Source: Nitrospira sp. MA-1 (GTDB taxonomy: Bacteria; Nitrospirota; Nitrospiria; Nitrospirales; UBA8639). Taken from it: a DNA stretch of 64,000 bases. The position numbers were made by a program, and so were the translations under genes. The DNA lies in the NCBI GenBank assembly GCA_032139905.1, contig JAQJDB010000006.1, positions 186,001 through 250,000 of the forward strand, written 5' to 3'. Every line of letters begins with the position of its first letter. Positions within the stretch are counted from its first letter, which is position 1. Below the pieces are notes generated by a model. The model worked only from the letters and a program-made list of their open reading frames with translations, was not told the DNA's origin and did no database searches. This document shows, piece after piece, positions 44,566 to 53,395 of the stretch.

Positions 44566-45651
44566 ATGCCATTGCATGTCCATCCCACAATTGCCTCGTT
44601 AACACCGTATTCTCCAGGGAAACCCTTGGATGAATTGGAGCGGGAACTGGGAATTACCCAGGCAATTAAACTGGCATCTAATGAAAATCCTTGGGGTCCT
44701 TCCCCGAACGCGCTGCAGGTCCTGGCGGAGGCAGCAGCCTCGCTTCACCGGTATCCGGATGGCGGGGCTCACTACCTTCGGCAGGCATTGGGCGAGCGGT
44801 TGAAATTTCCCGAGGATCAGGTTCTGGTGGGCAATGGGTCAGATGAAATCATCAGTCTTTTAGTCCGCGCATTTCTCTCACCGGGTGATGAAGCGGTAAT
44901 GGCCGATCTGACCTTTGTGATGTACAAGCTTTCTGTGTTGGGAGGGCATGGTGTGCCGGTAGAGGTGCCTTTGAAAAATTGGGCCCACGATGTGGCGGCC
45001 ATGGTTGACGCGGTTACTGATCGCACACGGCTCTTTTTTCTCTGCAATCCGAACAACCCAACGGGTACCATGCTGACGGCAAGGGAAATTGACGGATTTC
45101 TCTCCAGGCTTCCTGATCATGTGGTCGTCGTATTTGATGAGGCGTACTATGAGTACGTACGACATCCCGATTTTCCGGACAGCTTGCAGTATGTTCGTGA
45201 AGGGCGGCCGGTTGTGGTACTACGGACGTTTTCGAAAATTTATGGATTGGCAGGATTGCGCGTGGGATATGGGTTGACGACCAAAGAAATTGCAGGATAT
45301 GTGAATCGGGTTCGCCCCCCGTTCAACGTGAATAGCTTGGCTCAAGAAGCCGCACGAGCAGCTCTTTCGGATGACGACCATGTGGCGAAAAGCCGGGCCA
45401 TGAATGAAGCCGAAATGACGTTTCTGGAAGAAGGACTAACCACCATGGGCTTAGAGCCCGTTCCCAGTCAAGCCAACTTTTTGTATTTCAATGCAGGGAT
45501 TGACGGAAAACTTGCGTATGAGGCGTTGCTTCGAGAGGGCGTGATCGTTCGGCATATTCGTGGGCCAATGCTCCGGGTGACCATTGGCCAACCGTCCGAA
45601 AACCGTCGTTTCCTTGACTCTCTGACTCGAGTCCTCTCCACAGTGTTGTAG
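44566..45651 (+). CDS. hisC: Histidinol-phosphate/aromatic aminotransferase
   Basis: 361 residues, a fold-type I PLP enzyme of the HisC group. KLASNENPWGPSP opens the substrate site, CNPNNPTGTMLT and VVFDEAYYEYV bind PLP, and the Schiff-base Lys is in RTFSKIYGLAGLRVGYG. HisC enzymes often also transaminate phenylpyruvate or prephenate. Its place between pheA and aroF suggests it serves Phe/Tyr synthesis as well as, or instead of, histidine synthesis; this is inference from context. Confidence 0.92.
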   Translation: MPLHVHPTIASLTPYSPGKPLDELERELGITQAIKLASNENPWGPSPNALQVLAEAAASLHRYPDGGAHYLRQALGERLKFPEDQVLVGNGSDEIISLLVRAFLSPGDEAVMADLTFVMYKLSVLGGHGVPVEVPLKNWAHDVAAMVDAVTDRTRLFFLCNPNNPTGTMLTAREIDGFLSRLPDHVVVVFDEAYYEYVRHPDFPDSLQYVREGRPVVVLRTFSKIYGLAGLRVGYGLTTKEIAGYVNRVRPPFNVNSLAQEAARAALSDDDHVAKSRAMNEAEMTFLEEGLTTMGLEPVPSQANFLYFNAGIDGKLAYEALLREGVIVRHIRGPMLRVTIGQPSENRRFLDSLTRVLSTVL

Positions 45652-45672
45652 TGCAAGGATTCTGATTCATTT

Positions 45673-46686
45673 ATGGTTATTGTCTTAAAACCTGAAGCCA
45701 CTGATCAGGATATTGATCACTTGATCGATCGTCTTCGTTCGTTGGGGATGACCACTCAAATCACGAAGGGGAAAGAACGGACCATAGTGGCAGTGCTCGG
45801 CGATGACCGGGTGTTACAAGGACAACCATTGAGCGTGTTTTCCGGTGTGGAAAGCGTGACTCCCATTCTGGCTCCTTGGAAGTTAGTGAGCCGTGAATTT
45901 CAAAAACAGGATTCTGTCATTGACGTGGCCGGCGTGAAAGTTGGGGGAAGCCAGATCGTGGTTATGGCTGGTCCCTGTGCGGTGGAGAAATTAGAAATTA
46001 CGGTTGGTATCGCTCAAGAAGTCGCGAAGGCAGGCGCCCGCATTTTACGGGGCGGAGCGTATAAGCCTCGCACGTCGCCTTATTCCTTTCAGGGTTTGGG
46101 ACAGGAAGGATTGGATTTTTTGGCTGCAGCTAGGCAACAAACGGGTCTTCCTGTTGTGAGTGAAATATTGGATGCACGTGACCTCGGACATTTTTTAGAA
46201 AAAGCGGATGTGATCCAAATTGGCGCCCGGAATATGCAGAATTTTGAACTCTTAAAAGAGGTTGGCGCCTATGACAAACCCGTCTTATTGAAGCGTGGGC
46301 TGTCGGCCACGATTAAAGAGTTACTCTTATCCGCGGAGTATATTATGTCCCGTGGCAATCGGAATGTCATGCTGTGTGAAAGAGGGATTCGCACCTTTGA
46401 GACTCAGTATCGCAATACGCTTGATCTGAGTGCGATACCCACTTTAAAGGAAATGACTCACCTGCCGGTCATTGTGGATCCGAGTCACGCAACGGGCAAT
46501 TGGAAACTTGTGGCTCCTATGGCTAAAGCGGCGATTGCGGCTGGTGCTGACGGCTTGTTGATTGAAGTGCATTCCAATCCGGAATGTGCCTTGTGCGACG
46601 GAGAGGAATCGCTGAAGCCCAGCCGGTTTACCGAACTCATGAATGATTTACAAAAGGTGGCGCAGGCTGTCGGTCGTGAACTTTGA
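45673..46686 (+). CDS. aroF: 3-deoxy-7-phosphoheptulonate (DAHP) synthase
   Basis: 337 residues of the type I-beta form, with an N-terminal ferredoxin-like/ACT-type regulatory domain of about 70 residues ([20 protein letters not shown]) and a TIM-barrel domain. The metal site is seen as AGPCAVE (Cys), [10 protein letters not shown] (His) and [13 protein letters not shown] (Asp). [16 protein letters not shown] is a family signature. It condenses PEP and erythrose 4-phosphate, the first shikimate-pathway step. The regulatory domain allows feedback by Tyr or Phe in homologues. It starts 21 bp after hisC. Confidence 0.95.
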   Translation: MVIVLKPEATDQDIDHLIDRLRSLGMTTQITKGKERTIVAVLGDDRVLQGQPLSVFSGVESVTPILAPWKLVSREFQKQDSVIDVAGVKVGGSQIVVMAGPCAVEKLEITVGIAQEVAKAGARILRGGAYKPRTSPYSFQGLGQEGLDFLAAARQQTGLPVVSEILDARDLGHFLEKADVIQIGARNMQNFELLKEVGAYDKPVLLKRGLSATIKELLLSAEYIMSRGNRNVMLCERGIRTFETQYRNTLDLSAIPTLKEMTHLPVIVDPSHATGNWKLVAPMAKAAIAAGADGLLIEVHSNPECALCDGEESLKPSRFTELMNDLQKVAQAVGREL

Positions 46687-46723
46687 TTCTCCTCTTGTGA
46701 ATCCGACACTTTTGCCTTCCATC

Positions 46724-47611
46724 ATGTCGACTGTCCATTCAGAACCCCTCTTTCAACACGTGACCATTATCGGGATAGGCCTGCTCGGCGGCTCTCTCGG
46801 CCTTGCGCTGAAGAAACAGGGCTTAGCCAAGACGGTCGTGGGGATCGGTCGTCGACAAGAAAATCTTGATTTAGCCGTTCAAATGGGTGCCATTGACCAA
46901 TTTTTTCTGGAGCCTCATGATGCAGTGAGCCACTCGGATTTAATTGTCCTGGCCACTCCTGTCGAGACCTATCTCCCACAAATTGACCTGTGGGGAAAAG
47001 ATCTAGCTCCGTCCGCAATCGTGAGTGATGTGGGGAGCGTGAAGGGTCAACTGGTCTCAAAAGTTGAAGCCCGGTTGCTTCCTTCGACGTTTTTTGTCGG
47101 CGCTCATCCGATTGCCGGAAAGGAAAAATCTGGAGTGGCTCACGCCGACTCGCATTTATTTCAAGACGCTCGATGTATTCTGACTCCGACTTCCCATACG
47201 AATGCCCATGCTCTGGAAAGAGTTCGGCATCTTTGGGAGACTGTTGGATCCGTGGTGTCGTCTATGGATCCCATGGACCATGATTGGGTTTTCGGTGCGG
47301 TGAGTCATTTGCCTCATATCGCAGCCTTTTCTCTTATGCACACCTTGGAAGCGTTGCAGGGACGAACGTCACAGGCTGGGGACTTGCTGAATTTTTCCGG
47401 CGGAGGGTTGCGCGATACCACCAGGATTGCCGCCAGTTCGCCTGAAATGTGGCGGGATATTTGTGTCGCCAATCATGAGAATTTGGTGGAGATGGTGGAT
47501 CAGTATATTCAACAGTTACAAGGTTTTCGTGAAAAGTTGAGTAAACGGGATGCAGATGGATTGTACGATGCGATTGCCAGGGCAAAAGCCTCGCGAGAGC
47601 GGTTGATATGA
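46724..47611 (+). CDS. tyrA: Prephenate dehydrogenase
   Basis: 295 residues from ATG 46724; GTG at 46697 is an alternative and no start has a good ribosome binding site. The NAD site IIGIGLLGGSLGLAL is at about residue 15, followed by the catalytic region (FVGAHPIAGKEKSGVAHA) and the second His block (DHDWVFGAVSHLPHIAAF). It converts prephenate to 4-hydroxyphenylpyruvate for tyrosine. No ACT domain is present. Its last codons overlap the aroA start by 4 bp. Confidence 0.93.
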   Translation: MSTVHSEPLFQHVTIIGIGLLGGSLGLALKKQGLAKTVVGIGRRQENLDLAVQMGAIDQFFLEPHDAVSHSDLIVLATPVETYLPQIDLWGKDLAPSAIVSDVGSVKGQLVSKVEARLLPSTFFVGAHPIAGKEKSGVAHADSHLFQDARCILTPTSHTNAHALERVRHLWETVGSVVSSMDPMDHDWVFGAVSHLPHIAAFSLMHTLEALQGRTSQAGDLLNFSGGGLRDTTRIAASSPEMWRDICVANHENLVEMVDQYIQQLQGFREKLSKRDADGLYDAIARAKASRERLI

Positions 47612-48903
47612 ATCAGTTCACAATTCTTCCAACTACAAAACCTCTTCGTGGCAGAGTGTCGGTGCCAGGGGACAAATCCATCACGCATCGTGCCCTCATT
47701 TTTGGAGCTTTGGCGCAGGGCCAGACACGTATTACAGGCTACTCTAAAGGAGAGGATTGCCTGAATACCCTTAGTGCGATACGTGCTTTAGGCGCTGATG
47801 TGCAGGAAACCCCCGAGGCAGTTGAGGTGACCGGCAAAGGGCTCTGGGGGCTGCAGGAACCGTCGAATGTGTTGGATTGTGGAAATTCCGGGACGGGTTT
47901 GCGCTTACTAGCTGGCGTCTTAGCCGGGCAAAATTTCTTTTCCGTTCTCACGGGTGATGCCTCTTTGAGAAGTCGTCCGATGGGCCGGGTGGTCACACCT
48001 CTTCGTCAAATGGGGGCTGTTATCTCGGGAAGACATGGTGGTGAGTTGGCTCCTTTGGCTATTCAAGGGAACGGACTCAAGGCGATTCTCTACGAATCTC
48101 CTGTCGCCAGTGCGCAAATAAAATCGTGCGTCCTGTTGGCCGGGCTCTTTGCCGAAGGGACGACCATTGTGAAGGAGCCTAGACGATCCCGAGATCACAC
48201 GGAGCGTCTTCTGGACTATTTGGGAGTCTCCCTCCAGGTTGATGGGTGCACCGTGCAGCTTCAAGGTCGACCCTCTTTTGATGGAAAACCGATTGCGGTT
48301 CCCGGAGATATCTCGGCTGCGGCCTTTTTCATGGTTGCCGCATCGATCGTTCCCGATTCGGATATCTTACTCACTGATATAGGGTTGAATCCCGAACGAA
48401 CTGGTATTCTGGATATTCTCCTCGAGATGGGGGCTGATATCACTATTGTCAATCAACGTGAAATATCGGGGGAACCGGTAGGTGATATCCGTGTGAGGTC
48501 TGCTCCGCTGAGGGGAATGATCGTTGGGCCTGAACTCATTCCCAAAACGATTGATGAATTGCCTATATTGTGCGTGGCTGCCGCTTTGGCCCATGGCCAG
48601 ACACGCATTACCGGAGCACAAGAACTTCGGGTGAAGGAGACCGATCGTATTCGAGCTATGGCGACCGAATTATCGCGTCTCCACGTTGAGGTGGAGGAAC
48701 AGCCGGATGGTTTAATCATCAATGGAGGTTCCCCTCTCAAGGGTGCGATTTGTCAGAGCTATGGCGATCATCGGGTGGTGATGTCATTGGCCATTTGCGG
48801 ATTAGTGGCAGAGTCTCCGGTTACCATTGAGGATGTGGCTTGCGTTGAAACCTCCTTCCCGGGCTTTAAAGATAAGCTGTTGGATTTATTGACAAATTCT
48901 TAG
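47608..48903 (+). CDS. aroA: 3-phosphoshikimate 1-carboxyvinyltransferase (EPSP synthase)
   Basis: 431 residues. It forms EPSP from shikimate 3-phosphate and PEP. The blocks VPGDKSITHRALIFGALA, LDCGNSGTGLRLLAGVLAG, EPRRSRDHTERLL, RVKETDRIRAMATEL and YGDHRVVMSLAI are all present. The last Ala in LAGVLAG and the GNSGT pattern belong to the general family; class I versus II sensitivity is not decided here. It is coupled to tyrA (ATGA overlap), and cmk follows after 67 bp, a frequent aroA-cmk-rpsA order. Confidence 0.96.
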   Translation: MNQFTILPTTKPLRGRVSVPGDKSITHRALIFGALAQGQTRITGYSKGEDCLNTLSAIRALGADVQETPEAVEVTGKGLWGLQEPSNVLDCGNSGTGLRLLAGVLAGQNFFSVLTGDASLRSRPMGRVVTPLRQMGAVISGRHGGELAPLAIQGNGLKAILYESPVASAQIKSCVLLAGLFAEGTTIVKEPRRSRDHTERLLDYLGVSLQVDGCTVQLQGRPSFDGKPIAVPGDISAAAFFMVAASIVPDSDILLTDIGLNPERTGILDILLEMGADITIVNQREISGEPVGDIRVRSAPLRGMIVGPELIPKTIDELPILCVAAALAHGQTRITGAQELRVKETDRIRAMATELSRLHVEVEEQPDGLIINGGSPLKGAICQSYGDHRVVMSLAICGLVAESPVTIEDVACVETSFPGFKDKLLDLLTNS

Positions 48904-48970
48904 CGACCATTATAATGCTCCAGAAATTAGTTGGTAAGAGGAGAATAGGGCCGTTCAACGTCATCGGTTA

Positions 48971-49630
48971 ATGATCACTATTGACGGTCCAGCGGGAGTC
49001 GGGAAAAGCACTGTGGCCAAGTGTTTGGCTACACGTCTCGGATATGTTTACCTGGATACGGGTGCTTTATATCGGGCCATTGCCTGGAAAGTTCAGGAAG
49101 ACCAAATAGACCCGAACAATACTGCTCACATCCAAGGACTTCTTGCACGGACAGATCTGCGACTGATGCTGAGTGGGGATGGCCTTTCCGTTTGGGTTGA
49201 TGGGCAGGCCATTAATCAGGAGGCCATCAGAACTCCAGCCATTAGCCAATTGGCTTCCTGCGTTGCGGCAATTCGATCAGTCAGGGACTGGTTACTCCCG
49301 ATTCAGCGAAAAATTGGTGGTGAAGTTGGCGTTATCGCTGAAGGAAGGGATATGGGGACACGGGTGTTCCCAAGTGCTGATGTGAAGTTTTTTCTTGATG
49401 CGGAATTGGAGGTTCGAGCAAACCGGCGCCAACAAGAATTGTGTCAAAAAGGGAAAGCCGTTGATCTGGAGACGGTGCGAGACGCCATGGCCGTCCGAGA
49501 TGATCGTGACCGGACCAGAACGGTTGATCCGTTACGGCCGGCGCCTGAGGCGATCATGATCGACACCTCTCGACAATCTGTTGAAGAAGTTGTTGGACGT
49601 ATGATGCAAATCATTGTGGATCGTTTGTGA
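48971..49630 (+). CDS. cmk: Cytidylate kinase
   Basis: 219 residues. It phosphorylates CMP and dCMP. The P-loop is ITIDGPAGVGKSTVAKCLA near the N-terminus, followed by YLDTGALYRAIAW, EGRDMGTRVFPSADVKFFLDA and the lid region RDDRDRTRTVDPL. It overlaps plsC by 4 bp and precedes rpsA, the conserved cmk-rpsA neighbourhood. Confidence 0.96.
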   Translation: MITIDGPAGVGKSTVAKCLATRLGYVYLDTGALYRAIAWKVQEDQIDPNNTAHIQGLLARTDLRLMLSGDGLSVWVDGQAINQEAIRTPAISQLASCVAAIRSVRDWLLPIQRKIGGEVGVIAEGRDMGTRVFPSADVKFFLDAELEVRANRRQQELCQKGKAVDLETVRDAMAVRDDRDRTRTVDPLRPAPEAIMIDTSRQSVEEVVGRMMQIIVDRL

Positions 49631-50292
49631 GTGGAGCGGCTTACGGGCTGTTATGGATCCTGTTTAATGGGTTGGCTCGACTCCTGTTTCGATTTAGGAC
49701 AGAGGGTTTCCAACACTTTCCCAGGACAGGCGGAATCATCGTTGCGGCTAACCATGCCAGCTACCTTGATATTCCCCTGTTAGGGTGCGCGATTCCGCGG
49801 CGCGTTTTTTTTTTAGGGAGAGCGAGTTTATTCCCCAATCGCTACATGAATTGGGCCTTGCAAAAGCTTGGCTGGATCCCACTGAAAACCCACAAACTGG
49901 ACAGGAAGGCCTTTGGACAGGCACTCTCTCACTTGCAAGCAGGTGAACCCGTAGTTATTTTCCCTGAGGGAACAAGGACGGAGGACGGGGCCTTGCAAAT
50001 CGGGAAGCCTGGACTAGGCTATTTGGTGGCTGAATCAAATTGCCAGGTGATTCCTGTTTATATTTCTGGTACCTTTACAGTTCTTCCCATCCGGGCAAGA
50101 TGGCCACGGTTGTTTCCGTTAAGGGTCAGCTTTGGGAAACCATTGAAATTTTGTAAAAAAGATGATGGGGAGAGTGCCAAATCATTTTATGAAGACGTAT
50201 CGGTAACTGTGATGGATCATATTGCTCAATTGGGTGGCGTTCCCTCTCCGACCCGGCAGGCGTATGAGACAGATTTAAGAAGTAAATTGTGA
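49627..50292 (+). CDS. plsC: 1-acyl-sn-glycerol-3-phosphate acyltransferase
   Basis: 221 residues from a GTG overlapping the cmk stop (GTGA). The acyltransferase motifs I-IV are visible: NHASYLDIP (HX4D), FLGRASLF, FPEGTRTEDG and VIPVYISG. A hydrophobic N-terminal segment binds the inner membrane. It adds the second acyl chain to make phosphatidic acid, downstream of PlsX-derived acyl groups. Confidence 0.92.
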   Translation: MSGAAYGLLWILFNGLARLLFRFRTEGFQHFPRTGGIIVAANHASYLDIPLLGCAIPRRVFFLGRASLFPNRYMNWALQKLGWIPLKTHKLDRKAFGQALSHLQAGEPVVIFPEGTRTEDGALQIGKPGLGYLVAESNCQVIPVYISGTFTVLPIRARWPRLFPLRVSFGKPLKFCKKDDGESAKSFYEDVSVTVMDHIAQLGGVPSPTRQAYETDLRSKL

Positions 50293-50352
50293 GACTAATC
50301 ATGGCAATAACCATTTAACCCGCCAAACTCTGCTGGAGGTATCAAAAGTCGG

Positions 50353-52056
50353 ATGAATACTCTTACTCAACAACCTGAAAAAATGGATCGCGAAACCCTT
50401 GCCGCATTATACGATGAAACGTTTAAAAATATTGAAGAAGGAACGATAACCGAAGGCAGGGTCATTGATATCCAGCGAGATCGAGTGGTGGTGGATATTG
50501 GCTATAAGTCTGAAGGTATGATTCCTGCCGACCAATTCTCTCCGGAAGAGTTGGAACAGTTGGCGGTCAATGATCCGGTTCAAGTGTATATCGAGCAATG
50601 CGAAGATGCGGATGGTAATTTGCTCCTCTCCAAAGAAAAAGCTGACAAAATGAAGGTTTGGGAGGATTTGGAAGTTGCCCACAAAGATGAAAAGCAAGTG
50701 CAGGGGAAAGTCATTTCGCGTATTAAGGGCGGCATGATCGTTGATATTGGGGTGAAGGCCTTTTTGCCAGGATCGCAAATTGACTTGACACCAGTCAGAG
50801 ACCTGGATGGTCTGGTCGGGAAAACGTATAACTTTAAAATTATTAAGATTAATCATCGTCGGGGAAATGTGGTGGTCTCCCGACGGGCTCTTCTAGAAGA
50901 AACCCGTGACAAACGAAGACAATCGACTTTGTCTACGTTGTCTGAAGGGCAGTTGATTGAAGGGACCGTGAAGAACATAACGGATTATGGAGCTTTCTTG
51001 GATTTGGGTGGCATCGATGGTCTGCTGCATATCACCGATATTTCCTGGGGCCGTGTGGGGCATCCCTCAGACATGTTCTCCATTGGAGATCGTGTTGAAG
51101 TCTTAGTATTGAAATACGACCGGGAAACGGGTCGTATCTCCCTGGGTGTTAAGCAGAAATCTCCAGACCCCTGGACTAAAGTTGAAGAAAAGTATCCGTC
51201 AAGAAGTCGCGTGAATGGTAGGGTTGTGAGCCTGACCGATTATGGGGCATTCGTCGAGTTGGAGCCAGGGGTTGAAGGTTTGGTCCATGTGTCGGAAATG
51301 TCTTGGACTCATGAAGTTCGCCATCCCTCAAAGGTGGTCTCCGTGGGCGATACAATTGAGGCTCAAGTGCTTCATGTTGACCAACATAGCCGGAAAATTT
51401 CTCTTGGAATGAAGCAAACGGCTCCTAACCCTTGGGATATCATTGAGGACAAGTACCCGGAAGGTACAGAGATTGAGGGTAAAGTAAAAAGCGTGACCGA
51501 CTTTGGTGCCTTTGTAGGTTTGGACGAAGGTGTCGATGGCCTGATCCATATTTCTGATATGTCGTGGACGAAGCATATCAAACATCCTTCGGAACTGTTC
51601 AAGAAGGGACAATCGGTTAAAGCCATTATTTTGAAAATTGATAAAGAAAAAGAGCGGTTATCCTTGGGGTATAAGCAGCTGATCTCGGACCCATGGGTCT
51701 CTGATATTCCTCAGCAATATCATGTTGGGGAGGTCACTTCCGGCAAAGTTTCAAAAATCGCTGACTTTGGTGTATTCGTGGAATTAGATGGCGGGGTAGA
51801 AGGGTTAATTCATATCAGTGAGATCGGGCCGGATGTGCAGGAGCGACTCGAGGAAAAGTTTGCTGTTGGTCAGGATGTCTCCGCAAAAATCGTCAAGGTT
51901 GACTGTGATGATCGGAAAATTGCGTTAAGTCTTTGGGAGCATTTGAAGGATCTGGAGCAAAGTGAGGTTGAAGAGTTTAATAGCTCTCAAGGTAGTGTGG
52001 ACCAGAGCTTTGGGCGCGTTGTCCAAAAGAAAGATCAAGGGGATGAGGGCGAATAG
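50353..52056 (+). CDS. rpsA: 30S ribosomal protein S1
   Basis: 567 residues with six S1 RNA-binding domains. The two N-terminal ones (starting near residues 35 and 115: EGRVIDIQRDRVVVDIG, GKVISRIKGGMIVDIGVKA) bind the ribosome. The four later ones share the DYGAF/DFGAFV signature (near residues 210, 295, 380 and 467) and bind mRNA. A Glu/Ser-rich tail ends the protein. It recruits mRNAs to the 30S subunit. It follows plsC by 60 bp. Confidence 0.95.
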   Translation: MNTLTQQPEKMDRETLAALYDETFKNIEEGTITEGRVIDIQRDRVVVDIGYKSEGMIPADQFSPEELEQLAVNDPVQVYIEQCEDADGNLLLSKEKADKMKVWEDLEVAHKDEKQVQGKVISRIKGGMIVDIGVKAFLPGSQIDLTPVRDLDGLVGKTYNFKIIKINHRRGNVVVSRRALLEETRDKRRQSTLSTLSEGQLIEGTVKNITDYGAFLDLGGIDGLLHITDISWGRVGHPSDMFSIGDRVEVLVLKYDRETGRISLGVKQKSPDPWTKVEEKYPSRSRVNGRVVSLTDYGAFVELEPGVEGLVHVSEMSWTHEVRHPSKVVSVGDTIEAQVLHVDQHSRKISLGMKQTAPNPWDIIEDKYPEGTEIEGKVKSVTDFGAFVGLDEGVDGLIHISDMSWTKHIKHPSELFKKGQSVKAIILKIDKEKERLSLGYKQLISDPWVSDIPQQYHVGEVTSGKVSKIADFGVFVELDGGVEGLIHISEIGPDVQERLEEKFAVGQDVSAKIVKVDCDDRKIALSLWEHLKDLEQSEVEEFNSSQGSVDQSFGRVVQKKDQGDEGE

Positions 52057-52119
52057 GCATCATGGGCAGAATGATTGGATGAATATGGGGCTTCTTCAGG
52101 ATGGCCAATCCCGAATACT

Positions 52120-52998
52120 ATGAGTAATGGGTATCCACGATGGAAACGGGTTCTGTGGATGATTCTCGGAGGCCTTGTCCTGTTTAGTATTGGGAAAAGC
52201 CTAATTCCTGAGTTATTGTTAGCAGGTAAGGACGGTGTGGCCATTGTTCGGGTTGAGGGTCCCATTCTTGATTCGTTTCAGACTGTCGAGGAATTGAAGA
52301 AATTTGCTGACGATCCTTTGGTCAAAGCGATCGTGGTGAGAATTGATAGTCCTGGTGGGGGCGTGGCGCCTTCCCAAGAAATTTACAATGCCGTCAAGAG
52401 AGTAAGAAAAGAAAAGAATAAAACGGTGATCGCCTCCATGGGCACGGTGGCGGCTTCCGGAGGCTATTACATTGCGGTGGCCACCGATCGCATTCTGGCT
52501 AACCCTGGGACTTTAACGGGAAGCATTGGCGTCATTATGCAATTGGCGAATTTCCACGAGTTGCTGGAAAAAATCGGCGTCAAAAATTTTGTAGTCAAAA
52601 GTGGAAAATATAAAGATATTGGCTCTCCTTTTCGGCCCATGAATGATGAAGATCGCAAGGTATTGGAGTTGGTGATGAATGATGTCCATCGTCAATTTAT
52701 TGATGCTGTGGCCGAGGGGCGGTCTCTGGATGTGGCGGAAGTTGAGCAGTTAGCCGATGGGCGAGTCTTTACGGGGCAACAGGCTAAGTCCATCTTATTA
52801 GTTGATGATATTGGCGATCTGCACGATGCCATTAAGTTAGCTGGCGAATTAGGCGGGATTGAGGGGGAGCCACGGGTTGTGGAGGTGAGCAAGCCGTTTT
52901 CATTCAGGGATTTACTTGAAAACACATTCCTTGGAAGCGTTCGCACCTTTGCCACGACTCATTTTTCCACCCCTTTGATGTACCTTTGGGTTTCCTGA
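52120..52998 (+). CDS. sppA: Signal peptide peptidase SppA (36K type)
   Basis: 292 residues from ATG 52120; a start at 52075 would add 15 residues, and neither has a strong ribosome binding site. One N-terminal membrane helix (about residues 8-28) anchors it with the protease domain outside. The catalytic Ser is in GTVAASGGYYIA and the catalytic Lys in KSGKYKDIGSPFR; the substrate groove has VRIDSPGGGVAPSQEI. It degrades leftover signal peptides. It lies between rpsA and the HU/IHF gene. Confidence 0.92.
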   Translation: MSNGYPRWKRVLWMILGGLVLFSIGKSLIPELLLAGKDGVAIVRVEGPILDSFQTVEELKKFADDPLVKAIVVRIDSPGGGVAPSQEIYNAVKRVRKEKNKTVIASMGTVAASGGYYIAVATDRILANPGTLTGSIGVIMQLANFHELLEKIGVKNFVVKSGKYKDIGSPFRPMNDEDRKVLELVMNDVHRQFIDAVAEGRSLDVAEVEQLADGRVFTGQQAKSILLVDDIGDLHDAIKLAGELGGIEGEPRVVEVSKPFSFRDLLENTFLGSVRTFATTHFSTPLMYLWVS

Positions 52999-53098
52999 TC
53001 CGGACAAGCAAGATGAATCAAGTACATCAATTGAGGAGTTATACTCATTCGCAAGAATCAAGTGTTGAAAAGCGAGTCTCTCTGAGAAGGAGGATCGG

Positions 53099-53392
53099 AT
53101 GACAAAAGCGGATCTCATCGAAAAGTTGGCGGAAAAGGCTCCCCAATTGAGTCGAAGACAAGCCGAGTTAGTGGTCAATACCATTTTTGATTCTATCCGT
53201 GATTCCTTAAAGCGTGGAGAAAAAACAGAAATTCGCGGGTTTGGAAGTTTTCGTCTCAGGCACCGCCAGACCAAAGAAGGGCGTAACCCCAAAACCGGGG
53301 AATCGGTGTCTGTCCCAGAAAAGCGCATGCCATTTTTTAAAGCCGGCAAAGAGATCAAAGAATTATTAAACCCTGAATTACCCTCTGTTTAA
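53099..53392 (+). CDS. HU/IHF-family DNA-binding protein
   Basis: 97 residues with a perfect AAGGAGG before the ATG. TKADLIEKLAEKAPQLSRRQAE and the family signature FGSFRLRHRQTKEGRNPKTGE lead to the DNA-bending arm with its Pro tip. The ending VPEKRMPFFKAGKEIKELLN resembles IHF-alpha/beta more than HU. The position behind rpsA (or sppA) matches ihfB in many bacteria, so IHF-beta-like is the best call. The PCP_red gene starts three bases later. Confidence 0.9.
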   Translation: MTKADLIEKLAEKAPQLSRRQAELVVNTIFDSIRDSLKRGEKTEIRGFGSFRLRHRQTKEGRNPKTGESVSVPEKRMPFFKAGKEIKELLNPELPSV

Positions 53393-53395
53393 AAC

